NCBI GenBank assembly: GCA_902766785.1
Contig: CACXEO010000052.1
Span: forward strand, 1 to 51,433
Direction of reading: 5' to 3'
Origin: Oscillospiraceae bacterium
Lineage (GTDB): Bacteria > Bacillota > Clostridia > Oscillospirales > Ruminococcaceae
Length of the DNA stretch: 51,433 nt
Shown here: positions 12,038 through 21,220 of the stretch, piece by piece
How the letters are laid out: each line of letters opens with the position of its first letter
Numbering within the stretch: position 1 is the first letter of the stretch
Made by a program: the position numbers and the translations under genes
The notes under the pieces: generated by a model
What the model was told of the DNA's origin: nothing
Databases searched by the model: none
What the model saw: the letters and a program-made list of their open reading frames with translations, nothing else

Positions 12038-12482
12038 GTACAAACTCCTTCTTCATCAGGACCGCATCCTCTTCCGGCTCCCGGTAAAACCGCTTTCGGA
12101 CACCCACGGGAATAAATCCGTATTTACGGTAAAGCGCCTGTGCGGGTATATTCCCTTCACGGACTTCAAGGGTAGCATCTTCCGCACCTTCGGAAACGGC
12201 TTTTTCGAACAGTCGTTCCATGAGTGCCGAAGCAATTCCTTTTCCGCGCTGAGCTAAAACAACACAGAAGGTGTTAATATGCAGGTTTCCGCCTACCAAA
12301 AATGCATTTAGATATCCGGCAATCCCTGTCACAGTCTCTGCTACCAGCGTAATACCGTATGGATTTTTCAACTCCGCTTCAAATGAAGCTTCGCTCCAGG
12401 GATCGCTGAAATTATCCCGCTCAATCGCCGCCAATAAAGGGACATCCTCCGCTCGCATTGCGCGGATGACTATTCCGCACAT
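12030..12482 (-). CDS. rimI: Ribosomal-protein-alanine N-acetyltransferase RimI
   Basis: A 150-aa GNAT acyltransferase. It has the RimI pattern: an N-terminal RAMRAEDVPLLAAIER strand-helix, the acetyl-CoA loop AQRGKGIASALM (Q/RxxGxG/A), and the end motif ALYRKYGFIPVGVRKRFY. RimI acetylates the N-terminus of ribosomal protein S18 and sometimes other proteins. It overlaps the upstream phosphatase gene by 13 bp and tsaD downstream by 8 bp, so translation is probably coupled. The rimI-tsaD pairing is common in bacteria and supports the call over a generic GNAT. Confidence 0.93.
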   Translation of the reverse strand: MCGIVIRAMRAEDVPLLAAIERDNFSDPWSEASFEAELKNPYGITLVAETVTGIAGYLNAFLVGGNLHINTFCVVLAQRGKGIASALMERLFEKAVSEGAEDATLEVREGNIPAQALYRKYGFIPVGVRKRFYREPEEDAVLMKKEFVHG

Positions 12483-12946
12483 AACGGATACTCCTTAAAA
12501 TACCGTTCAAAAAAATCCCGCGCCTGCCTCAGGCAGAGCCGGTAAGTCTCCAAATCCGCCCCGTACGGGTCAGGAACCCGCATCACGCTGATCTTCCCTT
12601 CGGAATCCGGGAGAGCGGTTGCCAGAAGGCGCCTGTGCTCTTCCGACATAACAAATATCCGCTCCGCCTCGTCAATTGCTTCCAGCGTAATCCTCTGCGC
12701 TTTGTGCCCGGAAAGGTCAAGCCCCTCTTCCCTTGCCGCCTCTACCGCATTCGGCGTTGCCAGCTGACCGTCAAAAGCCGCAACTCCGGCGCTGACAGCC
12801 GTGTATTCATCCGATAAGCCCTGCTCTTCCAGCATCCGGTTGAGCACCGCCGCCGCCATTGGGCTGCGGCAGGTGTTTCCGGTACAGACAACAAGGAGTT
12901 TCCTTTTTTGTTTACCTTCCATTGAACCCATCCTGTTTTTTTTCAT
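12470..12946 (-). CDS. Low-molecular-weight phosphatase, YwlE-like
   Basis: A 158-aa cytosolic phosphatase. The P-loop CTGNTCRS sits at residues 21-28 (C-x5-R-S), and the aspartate loop is VPDPYG. The Thr at position 25 matches Thr11 of Bacillus YwlE, the residue known to favour phospho-arginine over phospho-tyrosine, so protein-arginine phosphatase activity is plausible but inferred. The ATG at 12946 overlaps the polA stop (TAATG). ATG 12922, preceded by AGGA, would give a product 8 residues shorter whose start fits the family better. No McsB kinase gene is in the window. Confidence 0.92.
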   Translation of the reverse strand: MKKNRMGSMEGKQKRKLLVVCTGNTCRSPMAAAVLNRMLEEQGLSDEYTAVSAGVAAFDGQLATPNAVEAAREEGLDLSGHKAQRITLEAIDEAERIFVMSEEHRRLLATALPDSEGKISVMRVPDPYGADLETYRLCLRQARDFFERYFKEYPLCAE

Positions 12947-15516
12947 TATTCTTTCGCATCGTACCAGGTTTTCCCCTGTGATACGTCAACCAAAAGCTTT
13001 ACCTTTAAATCGGCCGCGTGTTCCATTTCCTCCCGCAGGCAATCCTTTGCGCGGGCCGCGTCTTTTTCTGCAACCTCTAAAATCAGCTCGTCGTGTACCT
13101 GAAGGATCAGCCGCCCGTCCACCTGCTCCTTTAACAGCCGCCGGTAGACGCGCACCATTGCAATTTTAATAATATCCGCCGCCGTCCCCTGGATCGGAGC
13201 GTTCATTGCCGCCCGCTCGCCAAAATTACGGATGTTTTTGTTGTGGGATTTCAGCTCCTCCAAAAACCTGCGGCGGCCGAACATGGTGGTGACATAGCCG
13301 TCTTGTTTGGCGGTCTCTACCGTTTCTTTCATAAAGCGGTCAACGCCGCTGTAAGTTTCAAGATAATTTTTGATATAGTCCGAGGCCTGGGCTACCGTGA
13401 CGCCGATATCCTGTGAAAGGGAAAAGGCCCCGATGCCGTAAACGATACCGAAGTTAATCGCCTTTGCACGGGTTCGCATTTCATGTGTGACCAGCTCAAG
13501 CGGTACGCCGAACACCTCCGAAGCTGTAATAGCATGGATATCCGCCCCGCCGTTAAAGGCAGCGATCATCCGCTCATCCGCCGCCAGATGGGCGAGGATC
13601 CGCAGCTCAATCTGGGAATAATCCGCGTCGATCAGCACATAGCCTTCTTTTGCAACAAAGAAGCGGCGCATCTGGCGGCCGAGCTCGGTACGGGCCGGGA
13701 TGTTCTGCATGTTCGGCTCGGTTGAACTGATCCGCCCGGTGCGGGTTTCAGTCTGCTTAAAGGTGGAGTGCACCCGCCCGTTCTGGTCTACGACCTTGAG
13801 CAGGCCGACGACATAGGTGGAGTAAAGCTTGGTCAGCTTCCGGTACTCCAGCAGTGTCGGGATGATGATATGCTCCCCCCGGATGGCTTCGAGCGCGTCC
13901 ACATTGGTGGAGTAACCGCTCTTTGTTTTTTTCTTGGGGGTGAGCCCCATCTTTTCAAAAAGGATGACATTGAGTTCCTTGGTAGAATTCGGGTTGAACT
14001 CCTCCCCCGCAAGCTCCATCATTTGTTTTTTGAGCACGTCAATCTGTTCCGAGAGCACCCCGCCGAAACTGTTGATCCCGTCTTTGTCAACGGCAAAGCC
14101 GTCATGCTCCATAGCGGCCAGCACCAGGCTGAGCGGCATTTCGATTTCATTGAAAAGGCCAAGCATTCCCTGGGAGGCGAGCTCTTCTTTCAGCATTCGG
14201 GAAAGCTCCGGCAGAACTGCCGCCGCAAGGTAGGGCTCATCCAGCTGGGGCAAGGGGACTTCATACCGTTTCGCAAGGTTGACAGGGTCGTAGCTTCTCC
14301 CTGCCGCATCCAGCAGGTAAGCGGCAAGAGCGCCGTCAAAAACCACATTGTCAAGCTCTGTTCCCCGGTCCATGCAGAACCGGTAAAGGGGTTTCACATC
14401 AAAGGTCCGCTTCGGAAGTTCGGAAGCGGCAATAAATTCAAAAAACGCCTGCTCCGCCTGAAAGCGGAACTCATACACCGTGTCCCCGGCGGCAATCTGA
14501 AGTTTTTCAACCGAATCCTCCCCTAAAAAAGAGAGAAAATCGAGCGTTTTTTCTTTGGAGAGCGCACTTCTCACCAGGTCGTAATCCGGCTCTGAAACCA
14601 CTTTGTCAGGGCCAACGGCCTCCAAAATCAGTTGGGGCGCCTCCTGCCCTACGCCATCCGTTTCCAAGTGAAGCTTTTGGATATAGGAAAACATTTCATA
14701 GCGGTTGAAAAGAGCGACGAGCGCCGCGTCATCCCGCGTTCCGGAACGGTAGTGCTCAATCTGGGTATCAATCGGCGCCTCTTTGCAGATGGCAGCGAGT
14801 TCCTTGCTCATAAAGGCACTCTCTTTTCCCTCTATCAGAAGCTTTTTCACCCGCGGCGTCGCCTCGATTTCCTCAACATTCGCATAGATGGCTTCAATTG
14901 AGCCGTATTTCTGGATCAGCGAGAAAGCCGTCTTTTCCCCAATCCCCTTAACGCCGGGGATATTATCGGAGGAATCCCCCATCAGCGCCTTGACGTCAAC
15001 CAGCTGTTCCGGTTCAACGCCGTACTCGTCAAAATACCGCTGAGGCGTATATAGGATCGCCTCCCGGGTAGTTGCGAGACGGACGTTGACCTCGTCCGTG
15101 ATTAATTGCAGACAGTCCCGATCCCCCGTGGCGATGACGCAATCATTCCCGCTTTTAACGCAGAGGTCTGCGAGTGTACCGACAATGTCGTCCGCCTCAT
15201 AACCCTCTTTCTCAATAACAGCAAACCCCATTGCCCGGATGATTTCCTTGGCGACCGGCATCTGCATCAGCAGCTCGGGCGGAGTTCCTTTGCGGGTGCC
15301 CTTATAAGCGTCATACATTTTGTGGCGGAAGGTGGGCGCGTGTACGTCAAACGCGACTGCGACCCCATCCGGCGAAAGCTCGTTCTGCATTTTGATCAGA
15401 ATATTCATAAAACCGACCAGGGCGTTTGTAAAAAAGCCGTCCTTGGTTGACAAAAGCTTGACGCCGTAAAAGGAACGGTTTAAAATGCTGTTACCATCAA
15501 TTGCGAGGAGTTTCAT
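12946..15516 (-). CDS. polA: DNA polymerase I
   Basis: PolA (856 aa) fills gaps and removes primers in replication and repair. The N-terminal third is the 5'-3' nuclease (start LLAIDGNSILNRSFYG, later VKALMGDSSDNIPGVKGIG). The middle (about 300-470) is the remains of a 3'-5' exonuclease domain in which I cannot see the catalytic acidic residues, as in Bacillus-type enzymes. The C-terminal polymerase has motif A DADYSQIELRILAHL, motif B RAKAINFGIVYGIGAF and motif C LQVHDELILEV. The start is ATG 15516 (a TTG one codon upstream is possible) behind GAGGTG. It heads a four-gene operon ending at tsaD. Confidence 0.98.
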   Translation of the reverse strand: MKLLAIDGNSILNRSFYGVKLLSTKDGFFTNALVGFMNILIKMQNELSPDGVAVAFDVHAPTFRHKMYDAYKGTRKGTPPELLMQMPVAKEIIRAMGFAVIEKEGYEADDIVGTLADLCVKSGNDCVIATGDRDCLQLITDEVNVRLATTREAILYTPQRYFDEYGVEPEQLVDVKALMGDSSDNIPGVKGIGEKTAFSLIQKYGSIEAIYANVEEIEATPRVKKLLIEGKESAFMSKELAAICKEAPIDTQIEHYRSGTRDDAALVALFNRYEMFSYIQKLHLETDGVGQEAPQLILEAVGPDKVVSEPDYDLVRSALSKEKTLDFLSFLGEDSVEKLQIAAGDTVYEFRFQAEQAFFEFIAASELPKRTFDVKPLYRFCMDRGTELDNVVFDGALAAYLLDAAGRSYDPVNLAKRYEVPLPQLDEPYLAAAVLPELSRMLKEELASQGMLGLFNEIEMPLSLVLAAMEHDGFAVDKDGINSFGGVLSEQIDVLKKQMMELAGEEFNPNSTKELNVILFEKMGLTPKKKTKSGYSTNVDALEAIRGEHIIIPTLLEYRKLTKLYSTYVVGLLKVVDQNGRVHSTFKQTETRTGRISSTEPNMQNIPARTELGRQMRRFFVAKEGYVLIDADYSQIELRILAHLAADERMIAAFNGGADIHAITASEVFGVPLELVTHEMRTRAKAINFGIVYGIGAFSLSQDIGVTVAQASDYIKNYLETYSGVDRFMKETVETAKQDGYVTTMFGRRRFLEELKSHNKNIRNFGERAAMNAPIQGTAADIIKIAMVRVYRRLLKEQVDGRLILQVHDELILEVAEKDAARAKDCLREEMEHAADLKVKLLVDVSQGKTWYDAKE

Positions 15517-15661
15517 CAAGGCACCTCTTTCAAATTTCTGTCTCTCTTTTAAGTTGACGAAATCACGCCGGTATATTACACTTTACTATATTATTTCCCC
15601 TCTGCGTGCCGGCTAATCCATTGCCGCAGCAGGTTGACTGTATGAACAATATATATTTTCT

Positions 15662-15690
15662 ATTATATCATAGCCTTAATATGGTTTCAA
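15662..15690 (-). promoter_or_regulatory. Promoter of the polA operon
   Basis: On the minus strand TTGAAA (15690-15685), 17 bp, consensus TATAAT (15667-15662). It implies a leader of about 140 nt before polA. Confidence 0.75.
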
Positions 15691-15712
15691 TAAAAGCAAA
15701 GGAAGAGCAAAC

Positions 15713-16699
15713 GTGAAAATGATTCAAATTGGCAGCGTTATAATTGAAAAGACTGCAAGCCTGGCGCCAATGGCTTCAGTGGCGGACAGGACTTTCCGCG
15801 CCCTCTGCCGCTTCTACGGGGCCGCTATGGTGACCGGGGAGATGGCGAGCGCCAAAGGGATGATTTATTCCGATAAAAAAACCGCCGAACTTTTGGAAGT
15901 GACAAAAGAAGAACGCCCGATGGCGGTCCAGCTTTTCGGGGACGACCCGCATTTTCTGGCATTAGCTGCCGAAAAGGCGATGCTTTATCAGCCGGATTTT
16001 ATTGACATCAACATGGGCTGCCCCGTTCCCAAGGTGGTCAGCAACAACAGCGGGAGTGCGCTGATGAAAACGCCAAAACTCGCCGGGGAGATCCTCCGGG
16101 CGGTGGCAGATGCGGTTTCTATTCCTGTCACGGCAAAAATCAGGGCTGGATGGGATTATGAATCCCGCAACGCCGTCGAGCTGGCAAAGATTCTGGAACA
16201 AAATGGCGCCGCCGCGATCACGGTGCACGGGCGGACCCGCCAGCAGATGTACGCGCCGCCGGCTGACCTGGAGATCATCCGGGAGGTAAAGGAAGCGGTT
16301 TCGGTTCCGGTCGTCGGCAACGGCGACATTGAAACGCCGGAAGACGCCAAACGGATGTACGACCTGACCGGCTGCGACCTCGTTATGGTCGGGAGGGGCT
16401 CCTATGGACGTCCCTGGATTTTTAAACAGATTAAAGAATACTTGGAAACAGGGCATTACTCCCCTGATCCTTCTCTGGAAGAGCGGGTGGCGGTCATGAA
16501 GGGACACATCACCGCGCTCTGTGCCCATAAAGGCGAAAAAATGGGGATGCGCCAGGCGCGCCATCACGCCGCCTGGTACCTCAAAGGGCTTCACGGCGCG
16601 GCGGCGTTCCGGAAAGCATGCGGGGAGCTGACCGTTTTATCTGATCTTGATCTGCTGATTGAACGGGTACTCAAAGAAAACCTGGAGGAACGGCTATGA
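15713..16699 (+). CDS. dusB: tRNA-dihydrouridine synthase (DusB family)
   Basis: A 328-aa flavoenzyme that reduces uridine to dihydrouridine in tRNA. Hallmarks are the N-terminal ASLAPMASVADRTFR, the active-site motif INMGCPVPKV with the proton-donor Cys at 103, and FMN-binding segments ITVHGRTRQQMY and VVGNGDI. The start is GTG 15713, seven bases after AAAGGAAG; an ATG two codons later is possible. The last codons overlap the next gene as ATGA, so the GNAT gene is translationally coupled. Confidence 0.95.
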   Translation: MKMIQIGSVIIEKTASLAPMASVADRTFRALCRFYGAAMVTGEMASAKGMIYSDKKTAELLEVTKEERPMAVQLFGDDPHFLALAAEKAMLYQPDFIDINMGCPVPKVVSNNSGSALMKTPKLAGEILRAVADAVSIPVTAKIRAGWDYESRNAVELAKILEQNGAAAITVHGRTRQQMYAPPADLEIIREVKEAVSVPVVGNGDIETPEDAKRMYDLTGCDLVMVGRGSYGRPWIFKQIKEYLETGHYSPDPSLEERVAVMKGHITALCAHKGEKMGMRQARHHAAWYLKGLHGAAAFRKACGELTVLSDLDLLIERVLKENLEERL

Positions 16700-17136
16700 C
16701 GGTAAGGGAGGCAAACACAAACGATTTGAGCGGGCTCCTCGCCCTCTACACCCATCTGCACGGCAATCCTATCCCACCGGAAAGCGGAGCTTTGTCCGCC
16801 CTCTGGGAACAAATTCTCGCTGACCGGAACCACCACATCCTGGTCGCCCAAGAGGACGGCAAAATTGTTTCCTCCTGCGTGGCTGTAATCATCCCAAACC
16901 TCACCCATCATCAGCGCCCCTACGCGCTGGTGGAAAACGTTGTTACCGATGAGGATTACAGGAATAAGGGGTTTGCCACCGCCTGCCTCGATTATGCAAA
17001 GGCGCTGGCAGAGGCTGAAAACTGCTATAAAATTATGCTGCTGACCGGCTCCAAGGAGGAAAGCACCCTCCGTTTCTATGAACGGGCCGGCTACAACCGC
17101 AATGACAAAACAGCATTTATTCAATGGCTGAAATAA
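16696..17136 (+). CDS. GNAT-family N-acetyltransferase
   Basis: A 146-aa GNAT protein: N-terminal VREANTNDLSGLLALYTHL, strand VENVVTDEDYRNKGFATACL (acetyl-CoA loop R-N-K-G-F-A), and C-terminal STLRFYERAGYN. The substrate cannot be told from sequence. It shares the ATGA overlap with dusB, so it is made with a tRNA-modifying enzyme, but a functional link is only suggestive. Confidence 0.9.
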   Translation: MTVREANTNDLSGLLALYTHLHGNPIPPESGALSALWEQILADRNHHILVAQEDGKIVSSCVAVIIPNLTHHQRPYALVENVVTDEDYRNKGFATACLDYAKALAEAENCYKIMLLTGSKEESTLRFYERAGYNRNDKTAFIQWLK

Positions 17137-17173
17137 CAACCCGGATGTCCCTTTGACAACGGAGGTACCTGTT

Positions 17174-18025
17174 GTGAAAAAATATGCATCTATTATTTTC
17201 CCTGTACTTTTAATGGCGATTATTTTTTCCGGATGTGAGCATGAAACAATTACTCAAAATCCGGGAGAATATAACTATCAAATGAATGAGCCCATTGAAA
17301 TTATCGACATTGAAACCAGGGATGTTCTGGGAATTTTAACGATTACCGGGGCCTATCCCATCAACGACAAGCCGTTTACGGTTCGTACGGAAACCGGAAC
17401 CACTGAAGATGGCGAGCCTATCTACGAGGATATCGCCTACGAACAGCTATTACAGATTAATTATATTTTTAAAGATACTGCTCAAAACAACAAAACGATC
17501 AGCGGGCTTAACTTTTCTCCCTATTCCCAGTTGAACAATGTAACCGTTGATCCAAAGGTCGATTTTGCCAAAGCTCCTCTGGGCCAAGGGGAAAGCTGTT
17601 TTACTGTTGCCTTTTCCAAAACGGTCGATCAATTTGAGCTCGGCTTCCGATATGGTATCCTTCAATTTCGAAAAACCGCCACAATCCATATCAGCTTATC
17701 TGGCAGCGCGGCACAAAGCCCGCCTGTTCCTGAAAATCCCAGCACTATTTCACCTCCGGAGATTCCCGACTCACGCAACAGTTCGTCAAGCGTTTCCCAG
17801 CCAGATTCGTCCCCTTCATCCTCAGAAGACTCCAGCGTTCTTTCCACACCCGACAATTCCGCTTCTGATTCGTCTGATCAATCGGTTAACTCTTCCGAAC
17901 CTCATACGCAGTTCTGGCTCAGTTATCTATTGCCCTATGAGTACCTGCTGCTGATCGCCGCGTTATTGCTGGAAGCCGTCATCGTTCTTACAGTGGTATT
18001 AATTTCCAAGTGTAAGAAAAAATGA
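17174..18025 (+). CDS. Lipoprotein-like surface protein with C-terminal membrane helix
   Basis: A 283-aa protein with a GTG start at 17174 behind CGGAGG. The signal sequence ends in lipobox FSGC (Cys21). Residues 25-180 form a beta-rich domain I do not recognise. Residues about 185-240 are a Ser/Pro/Asp low-complexity linker, and residues about 252-277 are a strong hydrophobic helix followed by KCKKK. This is unusual: a lipid anchor at one end and a membrane helix with a positive stop at the other. It may be a doubly anchored surface protein, or the N-terminal signal may be cut by ordinary signal peptidase. It follows the dusB pair by 37 bp without a terminator. Confidence 0.82.
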   Translation: MKKYASIIFPVLLMAIIFSGCEHETITQNPGEYNYQMNEPIEIIDIETRDVLGILTITGAYPINDKPFTVRTETGTTEDGEPIYEDIAYEQLLQINYIFKDTAQNNKTISGLNFSPYSQLNNVTVDPKVDFAKAPLGQGESCFTVAFSKTVDQFELGFRYGILQFRKTATIHISLSGSAAQSPPVPENPSTISPPEIPDSRNSSSSVSQPDSSPSSSEDSSVLSTPDNSASDSSDQSVNSSEPHTQFWLSYLLPYEYLLLIAALLLEAVIVLTVVLISKCKKK

Positions 18026-18051
18026 CAACCGCTATTTCACTTCTTACAACA

Positions 18052-18080
18052 TTGACAGTTTCACAAAAAGGCCTTACAAT
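18052..18080 (+). promoter_or_regulatory. ilvD promoter
   Basis: Consensus TTGACA (18052-18057), 17 bp, TACAAT (18075-18080), about 60 bp before the ilvD ATG. The leader is too short for a T-box. Confidence 0.78.
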
Positions 18081-18139
18081 ATAGAAAACTTTTTCGCTGT
18101 AAAGCAGAAAAGGGAAATGGAATCAAAGGTGGTAAAAAC

Positions 18140-19810
18140 ATGAACAGCGACGCAGTGACAAAAGGCGTGAAAAGCGCGACCCATCGAGCTTTATTCAACG
18201 CCCTTGGATACACAAAAGAAGAAATGGAACGCCCCCTCGTTGGAATTGTCAGTTCCTACAACGAGATCGTACCGGGCCATATGAATATCGACAAAATTGT
18301 AGAGGCTGTTAAAACCGGCGTATCAATGGCGGGCGGCACTCCGGTCGTCTTCCCCGCAATCGCGGTTTGCGACGGTATCGCCATGGGACATCAGGGGATG
18401 AAATATTCCCTGGTTACCCGCGACCTGATCGCCGATTCTACCGAAGCGATGGCGATGGCTCACGCCTTTGACGCGCTTGTGATGGTGCCGAACTGTGACA
18501 AAAACGTTCCCGGTCTTTTGATGGCGGCCGCGCGGCTCAATATCCCGACCATCTTCGTCAGCGGCGGCCCGATGCTCGCCGGAAGGGTGGACGGCTGCAA
18601 AACCAGCTTTTCCAGCATTTCGGAGGCGGTCGGCGCCTTCAACGGCGGGAAAATTACCAAAGAAAAGCTGGACGAATATGAGGAAAAAACCTGCCCAACC
18701 TGCGGCTCCTGCTCCGGCATGTATACGGCGAACAGTATGAACTGCCTGACTGAGGTGCTCGGCATGGGGCTTCCGGGAAACGGCACCATCCCGGCGGTCT
18801 ACTCTGCCCGCATCCGCCTTGCAAAACACGCCGGTATGCAAGTGATGGAGCTTCTACGGCAGAACATCCGCCCGCGGGACATTATGACAGCAGACGCCTT
18901 TCAAAACGCCCTGACAATGGATATGGCGCTGGGGTGTTCAACCAACAGCATGCTCCACCTGCCTGCTATCGCGCACGAGGCTGGAATTGAGCTGAACGTC
19001 GATATGGCGAACGCCATCAGTGAAAAAACGCCGAACCTTTGTCATCTTGCCCCGGCGGGCCGCCACTATGTGGAAGACTTGAACGAGGCGGGAGGCATCC
19101 CGGCGGTTATGAAGGAAATCGACAAGCTGGGGCTGTTGAAAACCGACCTGATCACCTGCACCGGAAAAACTGTTGCGGAAAGCATTGCAGACGCTGTCAA
19201 CAGGGACCCGGAAGTGATCCACCCGGTGGAGAACCCGTACAGCAAAACCGGCGGAATTGCTGTCCTTCGCGGCAACCTCGCCCCTGACTCCTGTGTTGTC
19301 AAACGCTCCGCCGTTGCCCCTGAAATGCTTACGCATTCCGGCCCGGCCCGCGTCTTTGATTGCGAGGAGGACGCAATGACGGCGATCAACGGCGGCAAAA
19401 TTCATGAGGGAGACGTGGTCGTCATCCGCTATGAAGGGCCGAAGGGCGGCCCGGGGATGCGGGAGATGCTCAACCCCACTTCCGCGATTGTCGGGCGCGG
19501 GCTGGGAAGCACGGTCGCCCTGATTACCGACGGGCGTTTTTCCGGTGCGACCCGCGGCGCGGCAATCGGCCATGTATCGCCTGAGGCGGCGGTCGGCGGC
19601 AATATCGCGTTGGTTGAAGAAGGCGATATTATTGATATCGACATCAACGCCAACACGGTCAGCTTCCGCGTGAGTGAGGAAGAGCTCGCAAAACGCCGTG
19701 CAGCCTGGAAGCCGCGCCAGCCCAGAATTACGACCGGTTATCTCGCGCGGTACGCCGCACTGGTGACCTCCGGCAACCGGGGGGCTATTTTAGAAGTGCC
19801 AAAGATTTAA
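18140..19810 (+). CDS. ilvD: Dihydroxy-acid dehydratase
   Basis: IlvD (556 aa) converts dihydroxy acids to 2-keto acids in valine, leucine and isoleucine synthesis and carries an Fe-S cluster. Its ligand cysteines are visible in [12 protein letters not shown] and [18 protein letters not shown]. The C-terminal GGPGMREM and [11 protein letters not shown] motifs are typical. The start is ATG 18140 behind AAAGGTGG. Full length. No other branched-chain amino-acid gene is nearby; ilvD stands alone between its promoter and terminator. Confidence 0.97.
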   Translation: MNSDAVTKGVKSATHRALFNALGYTKEEMERPLVGIVSSYNEIVPGHMNIDKIVEAVKTGVSMAGGTPVVFPAIAVCDGIAMGHQGMKYSLVTRDLIADSTEAMAMAHAFDALVMVPNCDKNVPGLLMAAARLNIPTIFVSGGPMLAGRVDGCKTSFSSISEAVGAFNGGKITKEKLDEYEEKTCPTCGSCSGMYTANSMNCLTEVLGMGLPGNGTIPAVYSARIRLAKHAGMQVMELLRQNIRPRDIMTADAFQNALTMDMALGCSTNSMLHLPAIAHEAGIELNVDMANAISEKTPNLCHLAPAGRHYVEDLNEAGGIPAVMKEIDKLGLLKTDLITCTGKTVAESIADAVNRDPEVIHPVENPYSKTGGIAVLRGNLAPDSCVVKRSAVAPEMLTHSGPARVFDCEEDAMTAINGGKIHEGDVVVIRYEGPKGGPGMREMLNPTSAIVGRGLGSTVALITDGRFSGATRGAAIGHVSPEAAVGGNIALVEEGDIIDIDINANTVSFRVSEEELAKRRAAWKPRQPRITTGYLARYAALVTSGNRGAILEVPKI

Positions 19811-19818
19811 AGCAGCAA

Positions 19819-19856
19819 AAACAGCCGCGGATTTTTAATCCGCGGCTGTTTATTAA
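19819..19856 (+). terminator. Terminator of ilvD
   Basis: A stem of about 15 bp (19819-19833 with 19837-19851) centred on CAGCCGCGG/CCGCGGCTG follows the stop by 8 bp. Confidence 0.9.
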
Positions 19857-19887
19857 AAATGCCCCCAGCCCGGAGGGTACTTACAAT

Positions 19888-19918
19888 AAAGGCGGGAACC
19901 ATATGGGTTCCCGCCTTT
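19888..19918 (-). terminator. Terminator of ftsZ
   Basis: AAAGGCGGGAACC (19888-19900) pairs with GGTTCCCGCCTTT (19906-19918), 11 bp past the ftsZ stop. T runs on both sides suggest it can work in both directions. Confidence 0.88.
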
Positions 19919-19929
19919 TATAGATCCAA

Positions 19930-21009
19930 TTATTTGCGTTTATTCAAAAGATTCAGAATATCGTCAAAATACCCGTCGTCCCCAGCAGGCTTCGCGTCGC
20001 CCGCTTTATCGGAAACACCTGAAGAGACAAAGTCGGAAGAAACCGGGCGCTGACCGTTTTCAAATCCAGTCGCGATAACCGTAATTTTCATCTCATCCTC
20101 ATAGCTCTCATCAAACGCGGCGCCCCAGATAATATTCGCTTCAGGATGCGCCGCCTTGGCAATCATGGAAGAAGCGAGGTCAACCTCATCCAAGCCAATG
20201 TCACTGGAAGCGGTGATGTTGATGATAACGCCGTGCGCACCGTTAATAGAGGTTTCAAGCAACGGGCTGGAAATTGCCATGGTTGCAGCGGCCTCCGCCT
20301 TATCCTTGCCCTGCGCGCGTCCAACGCCCATGTGCGCATAGCCCGCGTCCTTCATAATGGTGGTGACATCAGCAAAGTCCAAGTTGACAAGGCCGGGAAT
20401 ATTAATCAAGTCAGAAATACTCTGAACACCTTGACGGAGAACATCATCCGCCGCAAGGAACGCGTTTGCCAGAGTAATTTTTGTATCAGGAATCAGTTTG
20501 AGGCGTTCATTCGGGATAACAACCAGGGAATCCACCTGCCGGCTGAGGGCTACAACACCCGACTCCGCCTGCGCCATCCGGCGCGGGCCTTCAAAAGCAA
20601 ATGGTTTTGTGACAATACCAACTGTCAGGATACCGAGCTCTCGCGCAATTTCTGCAATAACGGGAGCGGCGCCTGTACCGGTACCTCCGCCCATACCCGC
20701 GGTGATAAAGACCATTTGGGTACCCTTAAGCGCAGCTTCAATTTCCTCGCGGCTCTCTTCAGCGGCACGCTGGCCACGCTCCGGATCACCGCCCGCGCCG
20801 CGGCCCTTGGTCAATTTCTCCCCGATTTGAATTTTATTCGCCGCTTTTGAGTGGAAAAGAACCTGCTTATCTGTGTTGATAGTAATAAATTCAACACTCT
20901 CCATTCCCGCAGCGATCATACGGTTTACGGCGTTTCCACCGCCGCCGCCAACGCCGATTACTTTAATATTGACTGCTTTTTCCACGTCGTTATCCAGCAC
21001 AAAATTCAC
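19930..21009 (-). CDS. ftsZ: Cell division protein FtsZ
   Basis: FtsZ (359 aa) is the tubulin-like GTPase that builds the division ring. Motifs are [12 protein letters not shown] near the start, the GTP signature [10 protein letters not shown], and NFDFADV-like NLDFADV (T7 region). The C-terminal linker is short and ends in the partner-binding peptide [11 protein letters not shown]. The start is GTG 21009 behind GGGAGGAACG. It follows ftsQ by 211 bp with no ftsA between, so the membrane tether must be SepF or an FtsA encoded elsewhere. It has a likely promoter of its own. Confidence 0.98.
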   Translation of the reverse strand: MNFVLDNDVEKAVNIKVIGVGGGGGNAVNRMIAAGMESVEFITINTDKQVLFHSKAANKIQIGEKLTKGRGAGGDPERGQRAAEESREEIEAALKGTQMVFITAGMGGGTGTGAAPVIAEIARELGILTVGIVTKPFAFEGPRRMAQAESGVVALSRQVDSLVVIPNERLKLIPDTKITLANAFLAADDVLRQGVQSISDLINIPGLVNLDFADVTTIMKDAGYAHMGVGRAQGKDKAEAAATMAISSPLLETSINGAHGVIINITASSDIGLDEVDLASSMIAKAAHPEANIIWGAAFDESYEDEMKITVIATGFENGQRPVSSDFVSSGVSDKAGDAKPAGDDGYFDDILNLLNKRK

Positions 21010-21118
21010 TTTAACGTTCCTCCCAATTACGATATCCTTCGTCTATTGGTTCCACCATACCGGTTCCAACAAACCACCAATCTATCAGAATCCTATAATT
21101 TCACACTTTATGAGTAAT

Positions 21119-21148
21119 ATCTTATCACAAACTCATGTCTCTTTTCAA
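21119..21148 (-). promoter_or_regulatory. Probable ftsZ promoter
   Basis: On the minus strand TTGAAA (21148-21143), 18 bp, TAAGAT (21124-21119), with an extended -10 TG. It would let ftsZ be transcribed apart from the dcw operon. Confidence 0.6.
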
Positions 21149-21220
21149 GCCCTTTACACACTTTTTAACCATTTTATCACGGCTTTTCCACCAGTGATTG
21201 GGGAGCTGGTAAAAAAGCTG

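Noticed and set aside
13768..14526. 252-aa plus-strand reading frame
   Set aside because: Antisense of polA.
18026..18139. T-box leader for ilvD
   Set aside because: The transcript leader would be only about 50 nt, and no T-box sequence or terminator is seen.
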